This document shows, in pieces, positions 22,000-33,806 of a DNA stretch of 64,000 nucleotides. Within the stretch, counting starts at the first letter, position 1. Each line of letters begins with the position of its first letter. The position numbers and the translations under genes were made by a program. Source of the DNA: Halicephalobus mephisto (lineage: Eukaryota; Nematoda; Chromadorea; Rhabditida; Panagrolaimidae); contig SWDT01000021.1 of NCBI GenBank assembly GCA_009193035.1, positions 62,001 to 126,000 on the forward strand. Reading direction: 5' to 3'. The notes beneath the pieces are model-generated. The model searched no databases. It had not been told where the DNA came from and saw nothing but the letters and a program-made list of their open reading frames with translations.

Positions 22000-23390
22000 T
22001 ATAGAATTTTAAAACCATTAAATTTATTTCAAATTTTCAGAACTAAAATCTGAAACCTTAAATTTTGGAAGTGTCAGAAAATTTTACAAATTCCCCTCGA
22101 GACAATTTCACAATTTTATAATTTAAAATTTTAATAATTAAAAAAATTTTTCATTTTAAAAATTAAAAATTAAATAATTTCAAAAAAATTAAAATTTAAT
22201 AATTTTTAAAATTTTCAAAAAAATTTGAAATTCAAAAATTTTTTAATCTATAAAAGTGAAATTAAAATAGATTAAAAATAAACTTTGATTTTTGAACAAA
22301 CCTATTTGTGTAATTACTGTAATTTTATTATTCCTTATTTTAATAAAATTAAATTTTTATTCAACTTTGTTTCCGAGCTTTTTTCAAATTCTCCAGCCTC
22401 GCCCAAATTTATTTTTTCGTCATTTTTTTCTTTTTTGCCCACACAAAATGTTGTTTAATAAAGCAAAAAGCAAACCCAGATTATTCCAAAAAAAAGTACA
22501 TTTCCATTCGGGAACCACGAAATAAATTTTTTTTAAAATAAATTAATTTTCCAAAATTTTAAATAAATTTTTTTAAAAATAAATCTATTTTTTTTAATTT
22601 TTTAAAATAAATTAATTTTCTAAAATTTTAAATAAATTTTTTTAAAAATAAATCTATTTTTTTAAATTTTTTAAAATAAATTAATTTTCCAAAATTTTAA
22701 ATAAATTTTACTTTTTTAAATTTTAAATAATGTCTACTTTTAAAATTTTAAATAAATTTATTTTTCAAAATTTTAAATAAATTTATTTTTCAAAATTTTA
22801 AATAAAACTTTTTTAAAATAAATTTATTTTTTTAAATTTTAAATAAAATTTTTTTAAAATAAATTAATTTTCCAAAATTTTAAATAAAATTAATTTTTTA
22901 GATTTTAAATAAGTTTATTTTTTTCGAAAATTTAAAATAAAATATTTTTTTATTTTTTAAAAAATTTTTTTAAATTAAAAAAGTGGAATTATTTTTTTAA
23001 ATATTTACTTAAACTTGTACTTGTGTTTAAAAAAACATAAAAATCAACAAAAAAAAGTAATTTTAACCAAAATTAAAACAAAAAAAAATTGAAATTTTTT
23101 TTTTGAAGAATTCTGAACCAATGTTGGAAATTTTCTAAAATTTTAATTTTATTTTTTTAGAAAAAAACAAATTTCAAATTATTTTGAAAAAAAACATTTT
23201 ATTCAAAAAATGCGGAAAATAATTATTTTTTAAAAATTTCAAATATAATTAAATTATTTTTGCGTCATTTTTTGTTTATTTATTTTTATTTTTATTTATT
23301 TTAAAAATATAACAATTATAGAAAAATATTTTAAATGAAATTTAAAAAATTAGAAATTAGTTAAAATAGTCCCAATCGGAAACCAAAGTT
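22000..23390. other. AT-only intergenic DNA
   Basis: Dominated by TTTTAAATAAATTTTTTTAA repeats (22.52-22.98 kb). A 77-codon open frame at 22292-22525 is Phe/Lys-rich without a family signature, and I do not support it as a gene. Confidence 0.6.
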
Positions 23391-23399
23391 TATTTTTTA

Positions 23400-24390
23400 T
23401 TAAAATTGACGTTCAAAGTTCGACTGCAAAGTTCGAGTTCAAAAATAGTAATCAAAGTTCGAGGTTGGAGTTGACAGTCAGTTCGAGTTCAAAGTTGACA
23501 GTCAAAGTTCAAAGTCGAAGTTGATCATCAAAGTTCGATTCCAAAGTTGACAGTCAAAGTTCAAAGTTTAAGTTAAAGGTTGAACTTGATAGTCAAAGTT
23601 TAAAGTTAATCATTAAAGTTCAAAGTCGAAGTTGATAGTCAAAGTTTGATTCCAAAGTTGACAGTCAAAGTTCAAAGTTTAAGTTAAAGGTTGAACTTGA
23701 TAGTCAAAGTTTAAAGTTAATCATTAAAGTTCAAAGTCGAAGTTGATAGTCAAAGTTCGATTCCAAAGTTGATTATAAAAGTTCGAAATCGAAATTTAAG
23801 GTTGAAATTAATAGTCAAAGTCTAAATTTGAAGTTGATCATCAAAGTTCGATTCCAAAGTTGATAGTCAAAGTTTAAAGTTTAAAGTTTAAGGTTTAATT
23901 TGATAGTCAAAGTTTAAATTTGAAGTTAATTATTAAAGTTCAAAGTCGAAGTTGATCATCAAAGTTCGATTCCAAAGTTGACAGTCAAAGTTTGAAATCG
24001 AAGTTTAAGGTTGAATTTGATAGTCAAAGTTTAAAGTTAATCATTAAAGTTCAAAGTCAAAGTTGATAGTCAAAGTTTAAAGTTTAAATTTAAGGTTAAA
24101 GTTAATCATCAAAGTTCGAAATCGAAGTTTGAGGTTGAAGTTAATTATTGACTATCAACTTTGGAATCGAACTTTAAAGTTTCAAGTCAAAGTTGATCAT
24201 CAAAGTTCAAGGATTTAAATTTTCCATGTTATGACGCAACTTCTGGGTCATGTTTGAATTTAAAAAATCTACCTAATTTTCAACTATCAATTTAGATAAA
24301 ACAGATTTTTGAAATCAAAAAATTCATAAATTTTTCTTAACACGAAAAATCCAAATTTCGACAAAACGAAATTCAGTTGTCTTGACTGGA
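23400..24390 (-). repeat. TCAAAGTT minisatellite and adjoining fold-back element, inverted orientation
   Basis: About 40 short units such as GATAGTCAAAGTTCGATTCC, the reverse complement of the 19.95-20.34 kb array. It ends at a fold-back element (~24195-24370) with CACGAAAAATCC at its right arm. Confidence 0.7.
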
Positions 24391-25550
24391 ATGTTCCAAA
24401 ATTAACATATTTTTTAAAAATAAATATCATCGTAAATTTATTTTTTTAAATATTTTCAAAAAAATTTTAAATATTTTTATTCAAAAATTTCAAAAAAAAT
24501 TTTAAATATTTTTAAAAATTTACTTTCAAATTTTTCTTTTTTTCAATTTTTATTAATTCTAAAAACATAAAAATCATCGAAAAAAACAATTTTAAATAAA
24601 ATTTAAAAAATCTGAATTTTTTTTGACGAATCCCGAGCGGAAATTAAATTTTCTAACAAGAACAATTTAAAATCTGAATTTTTTAAATAAAAAACACTAA
24701 ACTTATTTCAAAAATAAAATATACTTTCCGTTCGAGACCTACAAAACAAAGTTCAATTTTAAACATTTAAAAAATTTTAAATTCATTTAATTTTTAATTT
24801 TAAATTTAAAAAATTTTTAAATTTATTTAATTTTTAATTTTGAACATTTAAAAAAATTTTAAATTTATTTAATTTTTAATTTTGAACTTTTAAAAGATTT
24901 TTAAATTCATTTAATTTTAAATTTTAAACATTTAAGAAATTTTGAATTCATTTAATTTTAAATTTTAAACATTTAAGAAATTTTGAATTCATTTAATTTT
25001 AAATTTTAAACATTTAAAAAATTTTTAAATTTGATTGTTTTTTAAATTTTAAAAATGCATTTTTTTATTTAAAAAATTTATTTTTTTATTTTATTTTAAA
25101 ATTTAAAATTGAATTATTTTTGTGTAATTTTTTATTTTAATTTTTGTGTATTTTTAAATTTGTAAAAATTGTCAAAAAATAATTTAAAATGAAATTTGAA
25201 AAATTTAAAATTTGATTGATTTCGGATGTAAAATATTTTTTAGAAATAGTGCATAAATGAAATTTTTTTTTGATAGTGCAAGTTTTAATATTAGAAGACT
25301 AGTTGGATGAAATTTTTTGACTTTTCCCCGGGGGTCCTCTTGACTTCTGTTTGCTCCGCGAGATGAACTCGAAAAAACGTTCATTTTTGTTATTTTTTAT
25401 CAAAGATAACTGTCGAAATTTAGGATTTTCTTGTTGGAATAAAATTTACATATTTTTTTATTTTAACAATTCTATTAAATTAATAATTAAAATTTATTTG
25501 AATTTTTGGAATTCAAACAACCCTAAAATCAATTTTTAAAAAGAAAAGTT
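24391..25550. other. AT-rich DNA with a ~56-bp array
   Basis: 24.76-25.04 kb has five copies of TTTAATTTTAAATTTTAAAC with ATTTAAGAAATTTTGAATTC. Bases 25320-25400 (CCCCGGGGGTCCTCTTGAC...) are balanced in composition, but the 62-codon frame starting at 25351 has no recognised motif. TTTTCCAGTC-type motifs occur at ~24390 and 24730. Confidence 0.5.
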
Positions 25551-25554
25551 GAAT

Positions 25555-26075
25555 TTTCAACTTTGATTTTGAACTTTGACTATCAACTTTGAAGTTAAAC
25601 TTTGACTTTGAATTTTGAGTATCAACTTTGGAGTCGAATTCTGACTATCAAATCGGATGTTGAACTTTGAAGTTAAACTTTGATTTTGGAATTGAACTTT
25701 GACTATCAACTTTGAAGTTAAATTTTGACTTTGAACTCTAACTATCAACTTCGATTTCGAACTTTGAAGTTAAATTTCAACCTAGAATTTTGAGTATCAA
25801 CTTCGACCTTGAACTTCGATTTCGGACTTTGACTTCGAACTCTGCGCTAGATATTATAAAAGTTGGAACTCAGGATTCGAGGTCGAAATTCTAATTTTTC
25901 GTGTTAAGAAACATCTATGAATTTTTCTATTTCAAAAATCTGTTTCATTTAAATTAATAGCTGAAATTAAACTAGATTTTTCTAATCCAAACACGACTCA
26001 TAAGTTGTATCTTAATATAAAAAATCAAAATTTCGATCTCGAACTTTGATTTTCAACTTTTATAATACGAAACAC
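25555..26075 (+). mobile_element. Fold-back element (25847-26075) with attached minisatellite
   Basis: 25555-25845 is a plus-orientation array of ACTTTGACTATCAACTTTGA units. 25847-26075 matches the reverse complement of 6023-6245 nearly end to end (shared TAATTTTTCGTGTTAAGAAA and CCAAACACGACTCATAAGTT). These two are the best preserved copies of the family. Confidence 0.7.
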
Positions 26076-26263
26076 TGACTATCAACTTCGATTTCGAACT
26101 CTGATGATCAACTTTGATAAAACGCTCATTTTTTTTAAGATTTAATTTGGGTAAATTGAACAAATATTACTTAGAATTGGTTCCAAAAAATTCCAATGTT
26201 TCGTACTTGATATGATATCCATGTGATCCAATTTGTAATTCTCACGTTGTCAGCTGTTACAAA

Positions 26264-26395
26264 ATGTTCAAAATTACATTTGAAGCATTGTTTGGACAGC
26301 TCTTGACTTCACACGTCCGAGAGTACTATCTAGTTTCGAGGACGTGTCTTGGGTGTTTGTTCTCCATTCCGCTTTTGATATATCTATTTAGATAA
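26264..26395 (+). CDS. Short open frame resembling a 7TM chemoreceptor N-terminus (fragment)
   Basis: A GTTGTCAG acceptor ending at 26252 is followed 11 bases later by ATG and 43 open codons: an amphipathic start, then VREYYLVSRTC and the hydrophobic LGCLFSIPLLIYLF, which is one membrane segment with the Ser-Ile-Pro seen in TM1 of nematode srh/sri-type receptors. The frame stops at TAA (26393) where degenerate repeats begin. No donor or later TM exons were found. Similarity to chemoreceptors is an impression from one TM, so this may be a relic. Confidence 0.3.
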   Translation: MFKITFEALFGQLLTSHVREYYLVSRTCLGCLFSIPLLIYLFR

Positions 26396-28570
26396 GTTTT
26401 GTGATTTTTTTTATCCAAGTAATCCACGAATGTATCTTGAATGTTTACTTTTTCTTCAACTTGAAGAAATGTAAATTTTTTATTTAAAAAAATTCTGAGA
26501 ATTATATTTTTTAAATTTAGATTTTAATTTAGGCAATTACGGTAGGTATCGTAGATATTTAATTTGTTTTATTTTCGGTATTTTTTGAATATTTTAAGTT
26601 TTTTATTATTTAAAATTTTTTGAAAATTATCGCTGATATTTTAATTTTTATTTTATTTTTATATTTTTTAATTTAAATTTTATATTTAATTTAAATTTAA
26701 ATTTTATATTTCTTAATTTTTATTATTTAATTCTGAAAATGAAAATTATCACGAATGTATACCGTATATTTTATGTTTTGGACACCCTGATTTTAATCCC
26801 AAAGTAATCTAAAAATATTTTTAACTTCGTTTTTAATTATTTACTTTATACAAAATAGATGAAAACTTTTGTCTTTAGATAATCCGGGAGCATTTTGCAA
26901 ATATTCACTTTATAGTCAATCTTTGATGTATTTGAATAGATTAATTTAAATTTTTTATCATTCAGTTAATCCGGGAATGTGCTACAAGTATCTTCCGTTT
27001 CTGATGAATTGAGTATATTCAAATTTCTGACGTTTAGATCCCCTGGAAATACGGTAGATACTTTTTATTCCATTTTTACATACGTTCACCTGAACATTTT
27101 AATTGAAACTTTTATTAAGTTGCTTAAAAGTCTCTCATGAATTCTTTTCCAAGGTTTATTTTTAACAGTCAAATATCAGAACCTGAAGTGTTCCAATATT
27201 AGGTTATAAGATATGGAAATAATAGGGAATATAATAGTAATAGTAATAGTAATAGTAATAGTAACAATAATAATAATTGTAATATTAATAGTAGTATTAC
27301 TAATAGTAATAAAAATAAGAAATATAATAGTAATAACAATAAAGCCTATATATCAATCAGGCTTTCTCGATTCTAATCTGACTTCTTAATTCCTACCAGC
27401 TGTATGTTTCCTTCCATTAGTTTCTAAATTCTTTTTCTCTAAATCCGTGTTTTTCTTAACTGGCATGTTAAGTTAATCCAACTGCCAAAAAGTAGTATAA
27501 AAACAAAAAAAATCTGATAAATCTTACGAAACAGGAAGACGCGTCGTTGGGGAACAACTGTCGCACGGCTTTCTAGTGGAGTTTCCTGTTTCAGGGACTT
27601 TCGCGCCGGGAATCCGTTTGTATTTCTTGACAAGTTATTTCTTCTTTTAAACAAAGTTTTACCTTTTAGGTAACTTAAAAATTTCCTGTTGTGTATTTTT
27701 GAATTTTATTTTTGATATTTATTTAATATTTTAGTTAAATTTCCACTTTTTAGATAATTTGAAAAGTAATTTTATTTTTTATTTTTTAGGTAACTAGGAC
27801 ACGTGACGTAGATGTTTTTTTATTTTTTTTGGTATATTTATTTAAATACATTAATTGAAATTTTTATTATTCCAGTTTTTTGAGTGCCTGCCGCGAGTAT
27901 CTATTTTGTACCCTATCTTTGACATGTGGGATTAAATAGATTAATGAAATTTTTTTCTTTAAGTAATTCTGAAAGTTATTGTGACTACTTTTTTTATTTT
28001 TTATACATTTTAATTTAGACTTTTATTTAGGTAACTGCGGTACCTGTTGTATATATTTGATTGGTGTTTCATTTTCGATATTTTTGAGTATTTTAATAGA
28101 TTTATTATTTAGGTAATTAGGGTGCATGTCCTGTATGTTTTTGATGTATTAATTTTTATATTTTGATTTATACTTTTATTCTCTAAGTAATTGGAGAAAT
28201 TGCCATGGATATCTACTGTATTTTTCATATATGAAATGAAACATTAATTAAAATTTCTCTAAGTTACCTAGAAATATGACATTTTTCGAATTTTCTCTTT
28301 GATGCGACTATTTTTATGTTTTAATTGACATTTTTTACTATTTAGGTAATTTGGGAAGTTTTTACTGATATTTGATCTTTATTTTTCTATATAAAATTCA
28401 ATTTTTTTAATTGAGATTTGTATCATTTAGGAAGCGTAACGTGGGTTTTTTCCTTTTATATATTTTTTAAATATATCAATCGAAATGTTCGTCATTTAAA
28501 TAACTCCAAAAACGTGCCGTGAATTTTTTATTTTCAGTGTATTTATCCACATTAACTAAAATCTGTTTTT
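26396..28570 (+). repeat. Degenerate ~110-130 bp array carrying acceptor-like motifs, with a TAG/TAA microsatellite
   Basis: Roughly 15-18 diverged units, each with a TTTTTATTTAGGTAATTNNG core and an AATCGAAATTTTTAT spacer. Nearly every core is a plausible 3' splice site, and the last (GTTTTTAGATAACC, ~28573) is the acceptor in front of the GPCR start. 27228-27345 is a (TAATAG)n-type microsatellite. Bases 27460-27600 belong to another dispersed family (TTAATCCAACTGCCAAAAAG) also at 48.5 and 48.65 kb; the minus frame there is not supported. Confidence 0.6.
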
Positions 28571-28591
28571 AGATAACCATTCAACTCTAAA

Positions 28592-31062
28592 ATGTCTTCA
28601 GAGGACGATGCCGCTCCCTATGCCCTGGATGAAAATGGAAATTTGGCAATTCCGTCGATAATGATGACAGATTACATCGAGATGATTGTTCTCGTGTTTC
28701 TGCTCTTATTTGGAATTCCACTGAATGGGCTAGTTCTAAAACGACTAATAAAAGCTTGGCATGATGGAACAAATCTCAACAGACAAAAGGTAAGTTTTTA
28801 ATTTCATATAGAAAATACAGCTTTTTTGTGGGGTACTCCAGGACTATGTGTAATTTTTGGATAGATATTAATCATTTCATATATAACTATTCACTTTAAA
28901 GGACGAACAAAGGGTTTTATATCCCGTATAATCCTGGTTCAGAAGTTTCTAGATCTATCCAAACAGAATATATTTCTAAAAAGTTAATTTCGAAATTCTT
29001 TAAAATCACAAAATAATCATTTCACAAAATTAAAATTTTAGATTAGTTTCTGAAAACAGAAATTACTCTCAAGACAGTTCCATAAAAGCACTTCCAATTT
29101 TCATAACGTTGTGATTTTTTAAATTTCAGCAAGAAGGACCTAGATCAACTTTCTTGTGGTTGAAAATCCAATTGACCCTTGTTGATCTTATTCTTATACT
29201 ATGTTACTGTCCAAGTAAACTGATTTGGCTTATCAGTTACCAATGGTATTACGGCGAAGTCCTATGTAAAGTTGTACAATATTCCTGGTAAGTTTTTTAT
29301 GGTTATTTTCAAAAGTAATTTTCTACCATATTTAACAATACTAAAAATATTCTTTGAATTTTTAATAACGTTTGCGTGTAACTTATGACCGACGAATTCA
29401 TTATTCCGAGTAAAATTCGGAACGTAATTATACTTTTTAGATGTTTTTTACTTGCTGATACAAATATCAAATGGCAGTAATTATTAGTATGATATTTGTC
29501 CAGTTTCATTTTGACAAAAAACTGCAAATATACAAAAAAGAAGTAGTTGTAATTGTTGGGAAATTTCAGGCTTTTCTCATCTCATTTGATGTCGTTTGCC
29601 ATTGTCTGTATTGCATTGGACAGAGTGAGGACGGTATACAGACTGATGCATATTGAGAAAAACGGAAAAGTTCCTCGAAATGGGGCTAGTCAACTCACTT
29701 TTGTCAAGGTTTGAAATTACACTTAGAGATGTTGATTTTGGATAGATTCTGAATGGAAGTAAAATACATTCGGAATCGAGTTTCAGAATTATTCCAATTC
29801 CGAACTGATTCTAAGTTGATTTTGAATTCTAAATCCAATTTCGGAAAAGATTTCGAATCGAGGTTGAATTGGTTTACGTTTGAAATTTAAACTTAAAAAA
29901 TTAACAGTTTTGATTATAACTAATTCGATGGATATGTAGTCTTCAATTGATGAATTTACAGCGCTTGATTGTAATTTCGTACATCGCCTCCGGGATACTC
30001 TCCCTTCCTCAGTTCTATGTATGGACTGTCATCAAGGGAGAAAACTTCAGCCAGTGCACAACTATCTGGCATTATGAAAGGGCTTCCAACTACGAACAGA
30101 ATCCTGACAATTACGAAATGGTCAGTTATAAAGTAATTAAAGTTGTAAAATGGTAAATTTAAGGAAGTGTATCCTTTGGAGAGATTCTACACTTTGTTTC
30201 ATCTCCTGACGGTCTTCTGGATACCGTTTTTGATGCTTTTTTGCGCTTATTTCTACATCGTTGTGTACCTCTTCTGGTATTCCCTCAGGCCCTACTCTGT
30301 TACCACTGGGAGTCCGAGGTTAATTAAACACAGTTGTGACATCGATTCGAGTGAAAAGTGAGTTTGGAAATCATTAGAAAATGAAGTAACATTGGAACAA
30401 AATACCTCAAGAGGAGTTTTTTGAATATTTGGAAAGTTAAAATTCGAGGTTTCAGATGTTTATTCTGAAAATTTATAATAGATTATAAGTTTTATCGGAT
30501 TCTGGAGGATTTTGGAATTTTTCACTGGATTCTGGAGTTTCGAAGAATTTGAAGAAATTCTAGAGGTCTTTCAGAAGCTTCTATTGAATTCTGGAAGGTT
30601 TCAGAATATTCTACAGAATCTTGGAAGATTTTAAAAAAATTACAAGATTTCAGAAATTGGAAAAATTAAATAAAATTTTTCAGTCTTAATTTGTGGAATA
30701 ATCAAGCAGCAATTTCTCGAGGATCAATCAAGTCCGGTATGTTTATAAATTTTAAATTTTATTTTATTAATTTTCGAATTTGATTTTTTAAATGTATAAA
30801 TTTTAAATTTTCAGATACCTTGGGAACAGTTCCCGCTTGGAGAAGCGAGATGAGATCTAGGATGTTCCACACGAGCATCCAAGTGATCGCCGCTTATCTG
30901 GTCTGCTGGATGCCCTACAATATTCTCGCAATGGCCATCTTCCTCCATACAGAAGCCCAGATTCTGATTTCAACTCACGCAGAAGTCCTCAGAATCTTCA
31001 TAATCTTCAATACCGTAATAAATCCGTTCATTTATGGATTTAAACTTAATTGGTTTTGCTGA
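28592..31062 (+). CDS. GnRH/adipokinetic-hormone-receptor-like GPCR
   Basis: Rhodopsin-class neuropeptide receptor, expected at the plasma membrane of neurons or muscle. Exons 28592-28789, 29130-29287, 29570-29708, 29962-30120, 30164-30357, 30684-30736 and 30815-31062 keep phase and give 382 residues with seven hydrophobic segments. TM1 holds GIPLNGLVL (~41-49), TM2 LTLVDLILIL (Asp85). The TM2-TM3 region LIWLISYQWYYGEVLCKVVQ closely parallels the GnRH-receptor pattern QWYAGELLCKV; Cys112 pairs by expectation with Cys197. The DRY box is LDRVR (135-139), TM6 has AAYLVCWMPYN, TM7 NTVINPFIYG (NPxxY at 370-374). Only eight residues follow Tyr374, so there is almost no cytoplasmic tail. The exon 4/5 intron is 43 bp with a less typical TTTAAG acceptor. 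C. elegans gnrr genes are the likely relatives; ligand unknown. Confidence 0.85.
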
Positions 31063-31825
31063 AGTTCAAAAAATTAAAATTTAGTCTTTCAAAATAATTC
31101 TCTCAATTGACATGCAAATTTTTTTGGCTGGTATTTATTTTTGAAAGCCTTCATTGCAAACGACCTGTATGTTATATTTATTTGTTTATTTGTAAATATT
31201 TATAAAATTTATTACTCAAGCATGGATTCGAAAAATTTTGAATGGATTTGAGGATATTAGAGTATTTTATAGAAATATTTTTAAAAATTTGAAAATTTGT
31301 CTCGAGAGGAATTTTCAGAACTTTCCAGTCGGGACTCATGTTTAGGTTTTTAAATTTCTATTAAATTCAATTTTTTCAATTTTTATAATTTAAAATCAAT
31401 GAAATTTTAAATAAATATTTCTAAAAATAACGAAAAAGAATTTATTTTGAAAATCAAGTTTTAATAAAAATTAAGAATTTTTCAATGTTTATAAAAACGG
31501 TGTTCCGTTCTAGAACTCAAAAATTGTGCGTTTTTATCGTACATCCAATTCTCAACGAAACTTTATTCTTTATTTAAGTCTAGATGAATAGTAAGGGATT
31601 ATCCTTGTTCACTGTTATCGATAGATTCTATTGAATTTTCGAATCTCTCGGAAATAACCTGAAAAAATAACTACGAGAGTTAAGTCTTCGTGGATTTGAT
31701 GCTTTAATCTGCTATTGCACTTTATAGTGTTGTCGTTCGAAATACTGTGCGTTACTTTCTTACACACAAAAATAGCATATGATATATAATGTCTGGACAC
31801 ACTAAAATTTTTCTGATGTGTCGAA
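31063..31825. other. 3' flank of the receptor gene
   Basis: AT-rich. Contains one TTTTCAGAACTTTCCAGTCG motif (~31312) and no convincing coding segment; the minus open frame at 31615-31878 enters the MITE and is not supported. Confidence 0.5.
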
Positions 31826-31945
31826 TACCGTAAAACCTCTAGTAGAAGTGCTGCCCGTCTATTGGAGGTGCCCTTCAAATGGAGGGTGCTCGTCTATTTT
31901 TCAATGTCCCCCAAAAGGTGCCCTTCTATTAGAGGTTTTACGGTA
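31826..31945 (+). mobile_element. 120-bp MITE (TACCGTAAAACCTCTA termini)
   Basis: Perfect 16-bp inverted ends TACCGTAAAACCTCTA / TAGAGGTTTTACGGTA with TA at both borders. The interior contains three more CTATTNGAGGTGCCC-like blocks. This resembles the ACCGTAAAACCTCTAATAG palindromic repeats I recall from C. elegans; autonomous partner unknown. Confidence 0.8.
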
Positions 31946-32123
31946 CATTATATTTCATATACCGATATATTGAAGTAATACCTTTATACATTATACTCAA
32001 TTTATACACTGGTACATTGGAATTAATTTTTTTGTAATTGGATGCTGAAACATTTATTGATTCGTAATTGGTAATGTTATTTATGATCAAAGATCGTAAT
32101 ATCTAACAGATATTTTACCATAG

Positions 32124-32435
32124 TTATATTTGAGGGTTCATCGGTTGTCCTTGTAGGAGATTTTCTGATGGTGCTGCTCTGTGGTCGGATAAGGAAGGTG
32201 CGTTGCTAATATCTGGCTTTTCTAACGGTGGAGGATGAGACAGACCACTGTGCTTAATTTCATCAAACGGAAAGGGCAAATCAGCAGAAGATTGAGGTTT
32301 AGTATCATGTCCACTTACTTTGTGATTTGCGTTCTTGGATGAAGAATTTGACGGTACAAAAAAATTCTTATTCGAGTGCTGTTGATCAGTCATGATGTGG
32401 TGCAGATTTGTAGAATATTGACGAATTTCAGAAGT
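32124..32435 (-). pseudogene. Small-gene cluster member 1, probable start-less copy
   Basis: An open exon from a TTTATAG acceptor (exon starts 32435) to a TGA/TAA-type stop at 32124 gives 103 codons, with an internal ATG at 32393. The product is hydrophilic, rich in Ser/Pro/Asn/His (e.g. SGLSHPPPLEKPDISNAPSL), without TM or signal. The upstream sequence aligns with the first exon and leader of cluster member 4 (shared AATTATTTTAA and AAAAAT), but where member 4 has ATG this copy has ATA, and the aligned reading soon meets TAA; the donor (AATGTAAGG) survives. Either the gene now starts at 32393 or it is dead. No function is proposed. Confidence 0.45.
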
Positions 32436-32840
32436 CTATAAAGAATTTATTAAATGATATACCTTACATTACAGTAAACACGATATGATATTTGTAACAC
32501 AATATACGAAAATTATTTTTCGTTAAAATAATTCCGTTTTTTCTTATTCACTTACTCACAGACTGAAAAATTGATAAAAACAGCTTTCTATTCATCGATT
32601 CCAATTTTACTGTTTTCTTGGGCTTATCATACCTGTCGTTTCAGAAATTTCCTACATAAAATTCTTAATATCTGAAAAATCAAGATCAAAGATCGTAACG
32701 TAATTTAAACAATCGAGTATTTACGAAATCAGGAATGAAACATATGCTGAAAGAATCAGACAGTATTCATGTCGGGAGGAATACTTTTTGACTTCAGTTT
32801 GCTTAATTTTTGTTCTTTAAAAGGGATATTTCATATACAT

Positions 32841-33000
32841 ACAAAAAAGTAACTTTTGGCACAGTAACAAATGAAAATCGTCACTATTGCGTTGTAATTT
32901 CCATCACAAATGTGACATAATCGTCAAATTTTCTATGAATATTTCGCATTTTTGTTACATTTTGCAATTGTTAAAAGCCGAAAATTACTTTTTTTGTGTA
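32841..33000. mobile_element. ~160-bp inverted-repeat element
   Basis: The left end ACAAAAAAGTAACTTTTGGC and right end GCCGAAAATTACTTTTTTTGT are imperfect inverted repeats around a non-coding core. MITE-like, lying between two cluster genes. Confidence 0.55.
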
Positions 33001-33246
33001 GTGATCCAAACACGAATTTCTAATTTTTAATTAAAATTACATTATTTACTGTCAATTTTTATGTTATCTTAATCAGTAAAAGTTACAATAAATTCTTATG
33101 TAAAAACTACCATAAAGTTATTTTATTTCATGTTTAATTCAGCAAAATTAAAAGTAATTATAAAAAATTCCTTCACATATTTTTGGTAAAGAACGAATTT
33201 CCATGTTAACATCATTCAAAATCAGTATTTCTTTCTAATTACTCAA

Positions 33247-33532
33247 TGTATAGGGATTGATCCGGGATGTTCATCTATATTGTTGGATTGTGCGTGATCC
33301 ATTTGAGCGCAAGTCACATCACGTTGGTCCCGAAGCAAAATACCCTGAGGATCGACGAGAGGCGTACGATTGCTTTTTGGCGGCAATTTTGAGATTGCGC
33401 AATAATTGTGCTAGAGTTGTATTTTATCTCGTGCCTGAGGCCCCAATAAAGTTCCTTCCATATATTTGTATCTACACGCGGATCCGGATTCCCCCAGCGA
33501 CGATCCAACATATATAAAAGTCATTTGAATAA
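33247..33532. other. Balanced-composition coding-like island, orientation unresolved
   Basis: The plus strand is open 33257-33517 (contains PEDRREAYDCFLAAILRLRN). The minus strand is open 33511-33314 (LDRRWGNPDPRVDTNIWKEL), and a different minus frame continues it to ~33250 (GILLRDQRDVTCAQMDHAQS, then a stop), as if a frameshift had occurred. The composition is clearly unlike its AT-rich surroundings. It may be a transposon or gene relic; family not recognised. Confidence 0.35.
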
Positions 33533-33806
33533 TCTGGAAATTAGTTATATAATAATTCAAAAAATCGATTTTTTAATTGCGAGATCCACTGTTTATGGAA
33601 GCAGAATCATTATCAGCATGTTCAAACGTATATTCAAAACTGATTTTCGATTCTTTGACAATTAAATATTGTCTTTTTGCAAAAACATCTACGATAGTTG
33701 AGATGTTTAAATACCTACTGGTTTGTAACTGATAAGTTCATTTATAATCAAAGACTGGAATATTTGGTAATTATTTCATCACAACCTTAATTGGTGATTA
33801 AATATG

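Noticed and set aside
29309..29656. Small frames on both strands inside GPCR introns
   Set aside because: Intronic; the spliced receptor model accounts for the conserved sequence here.
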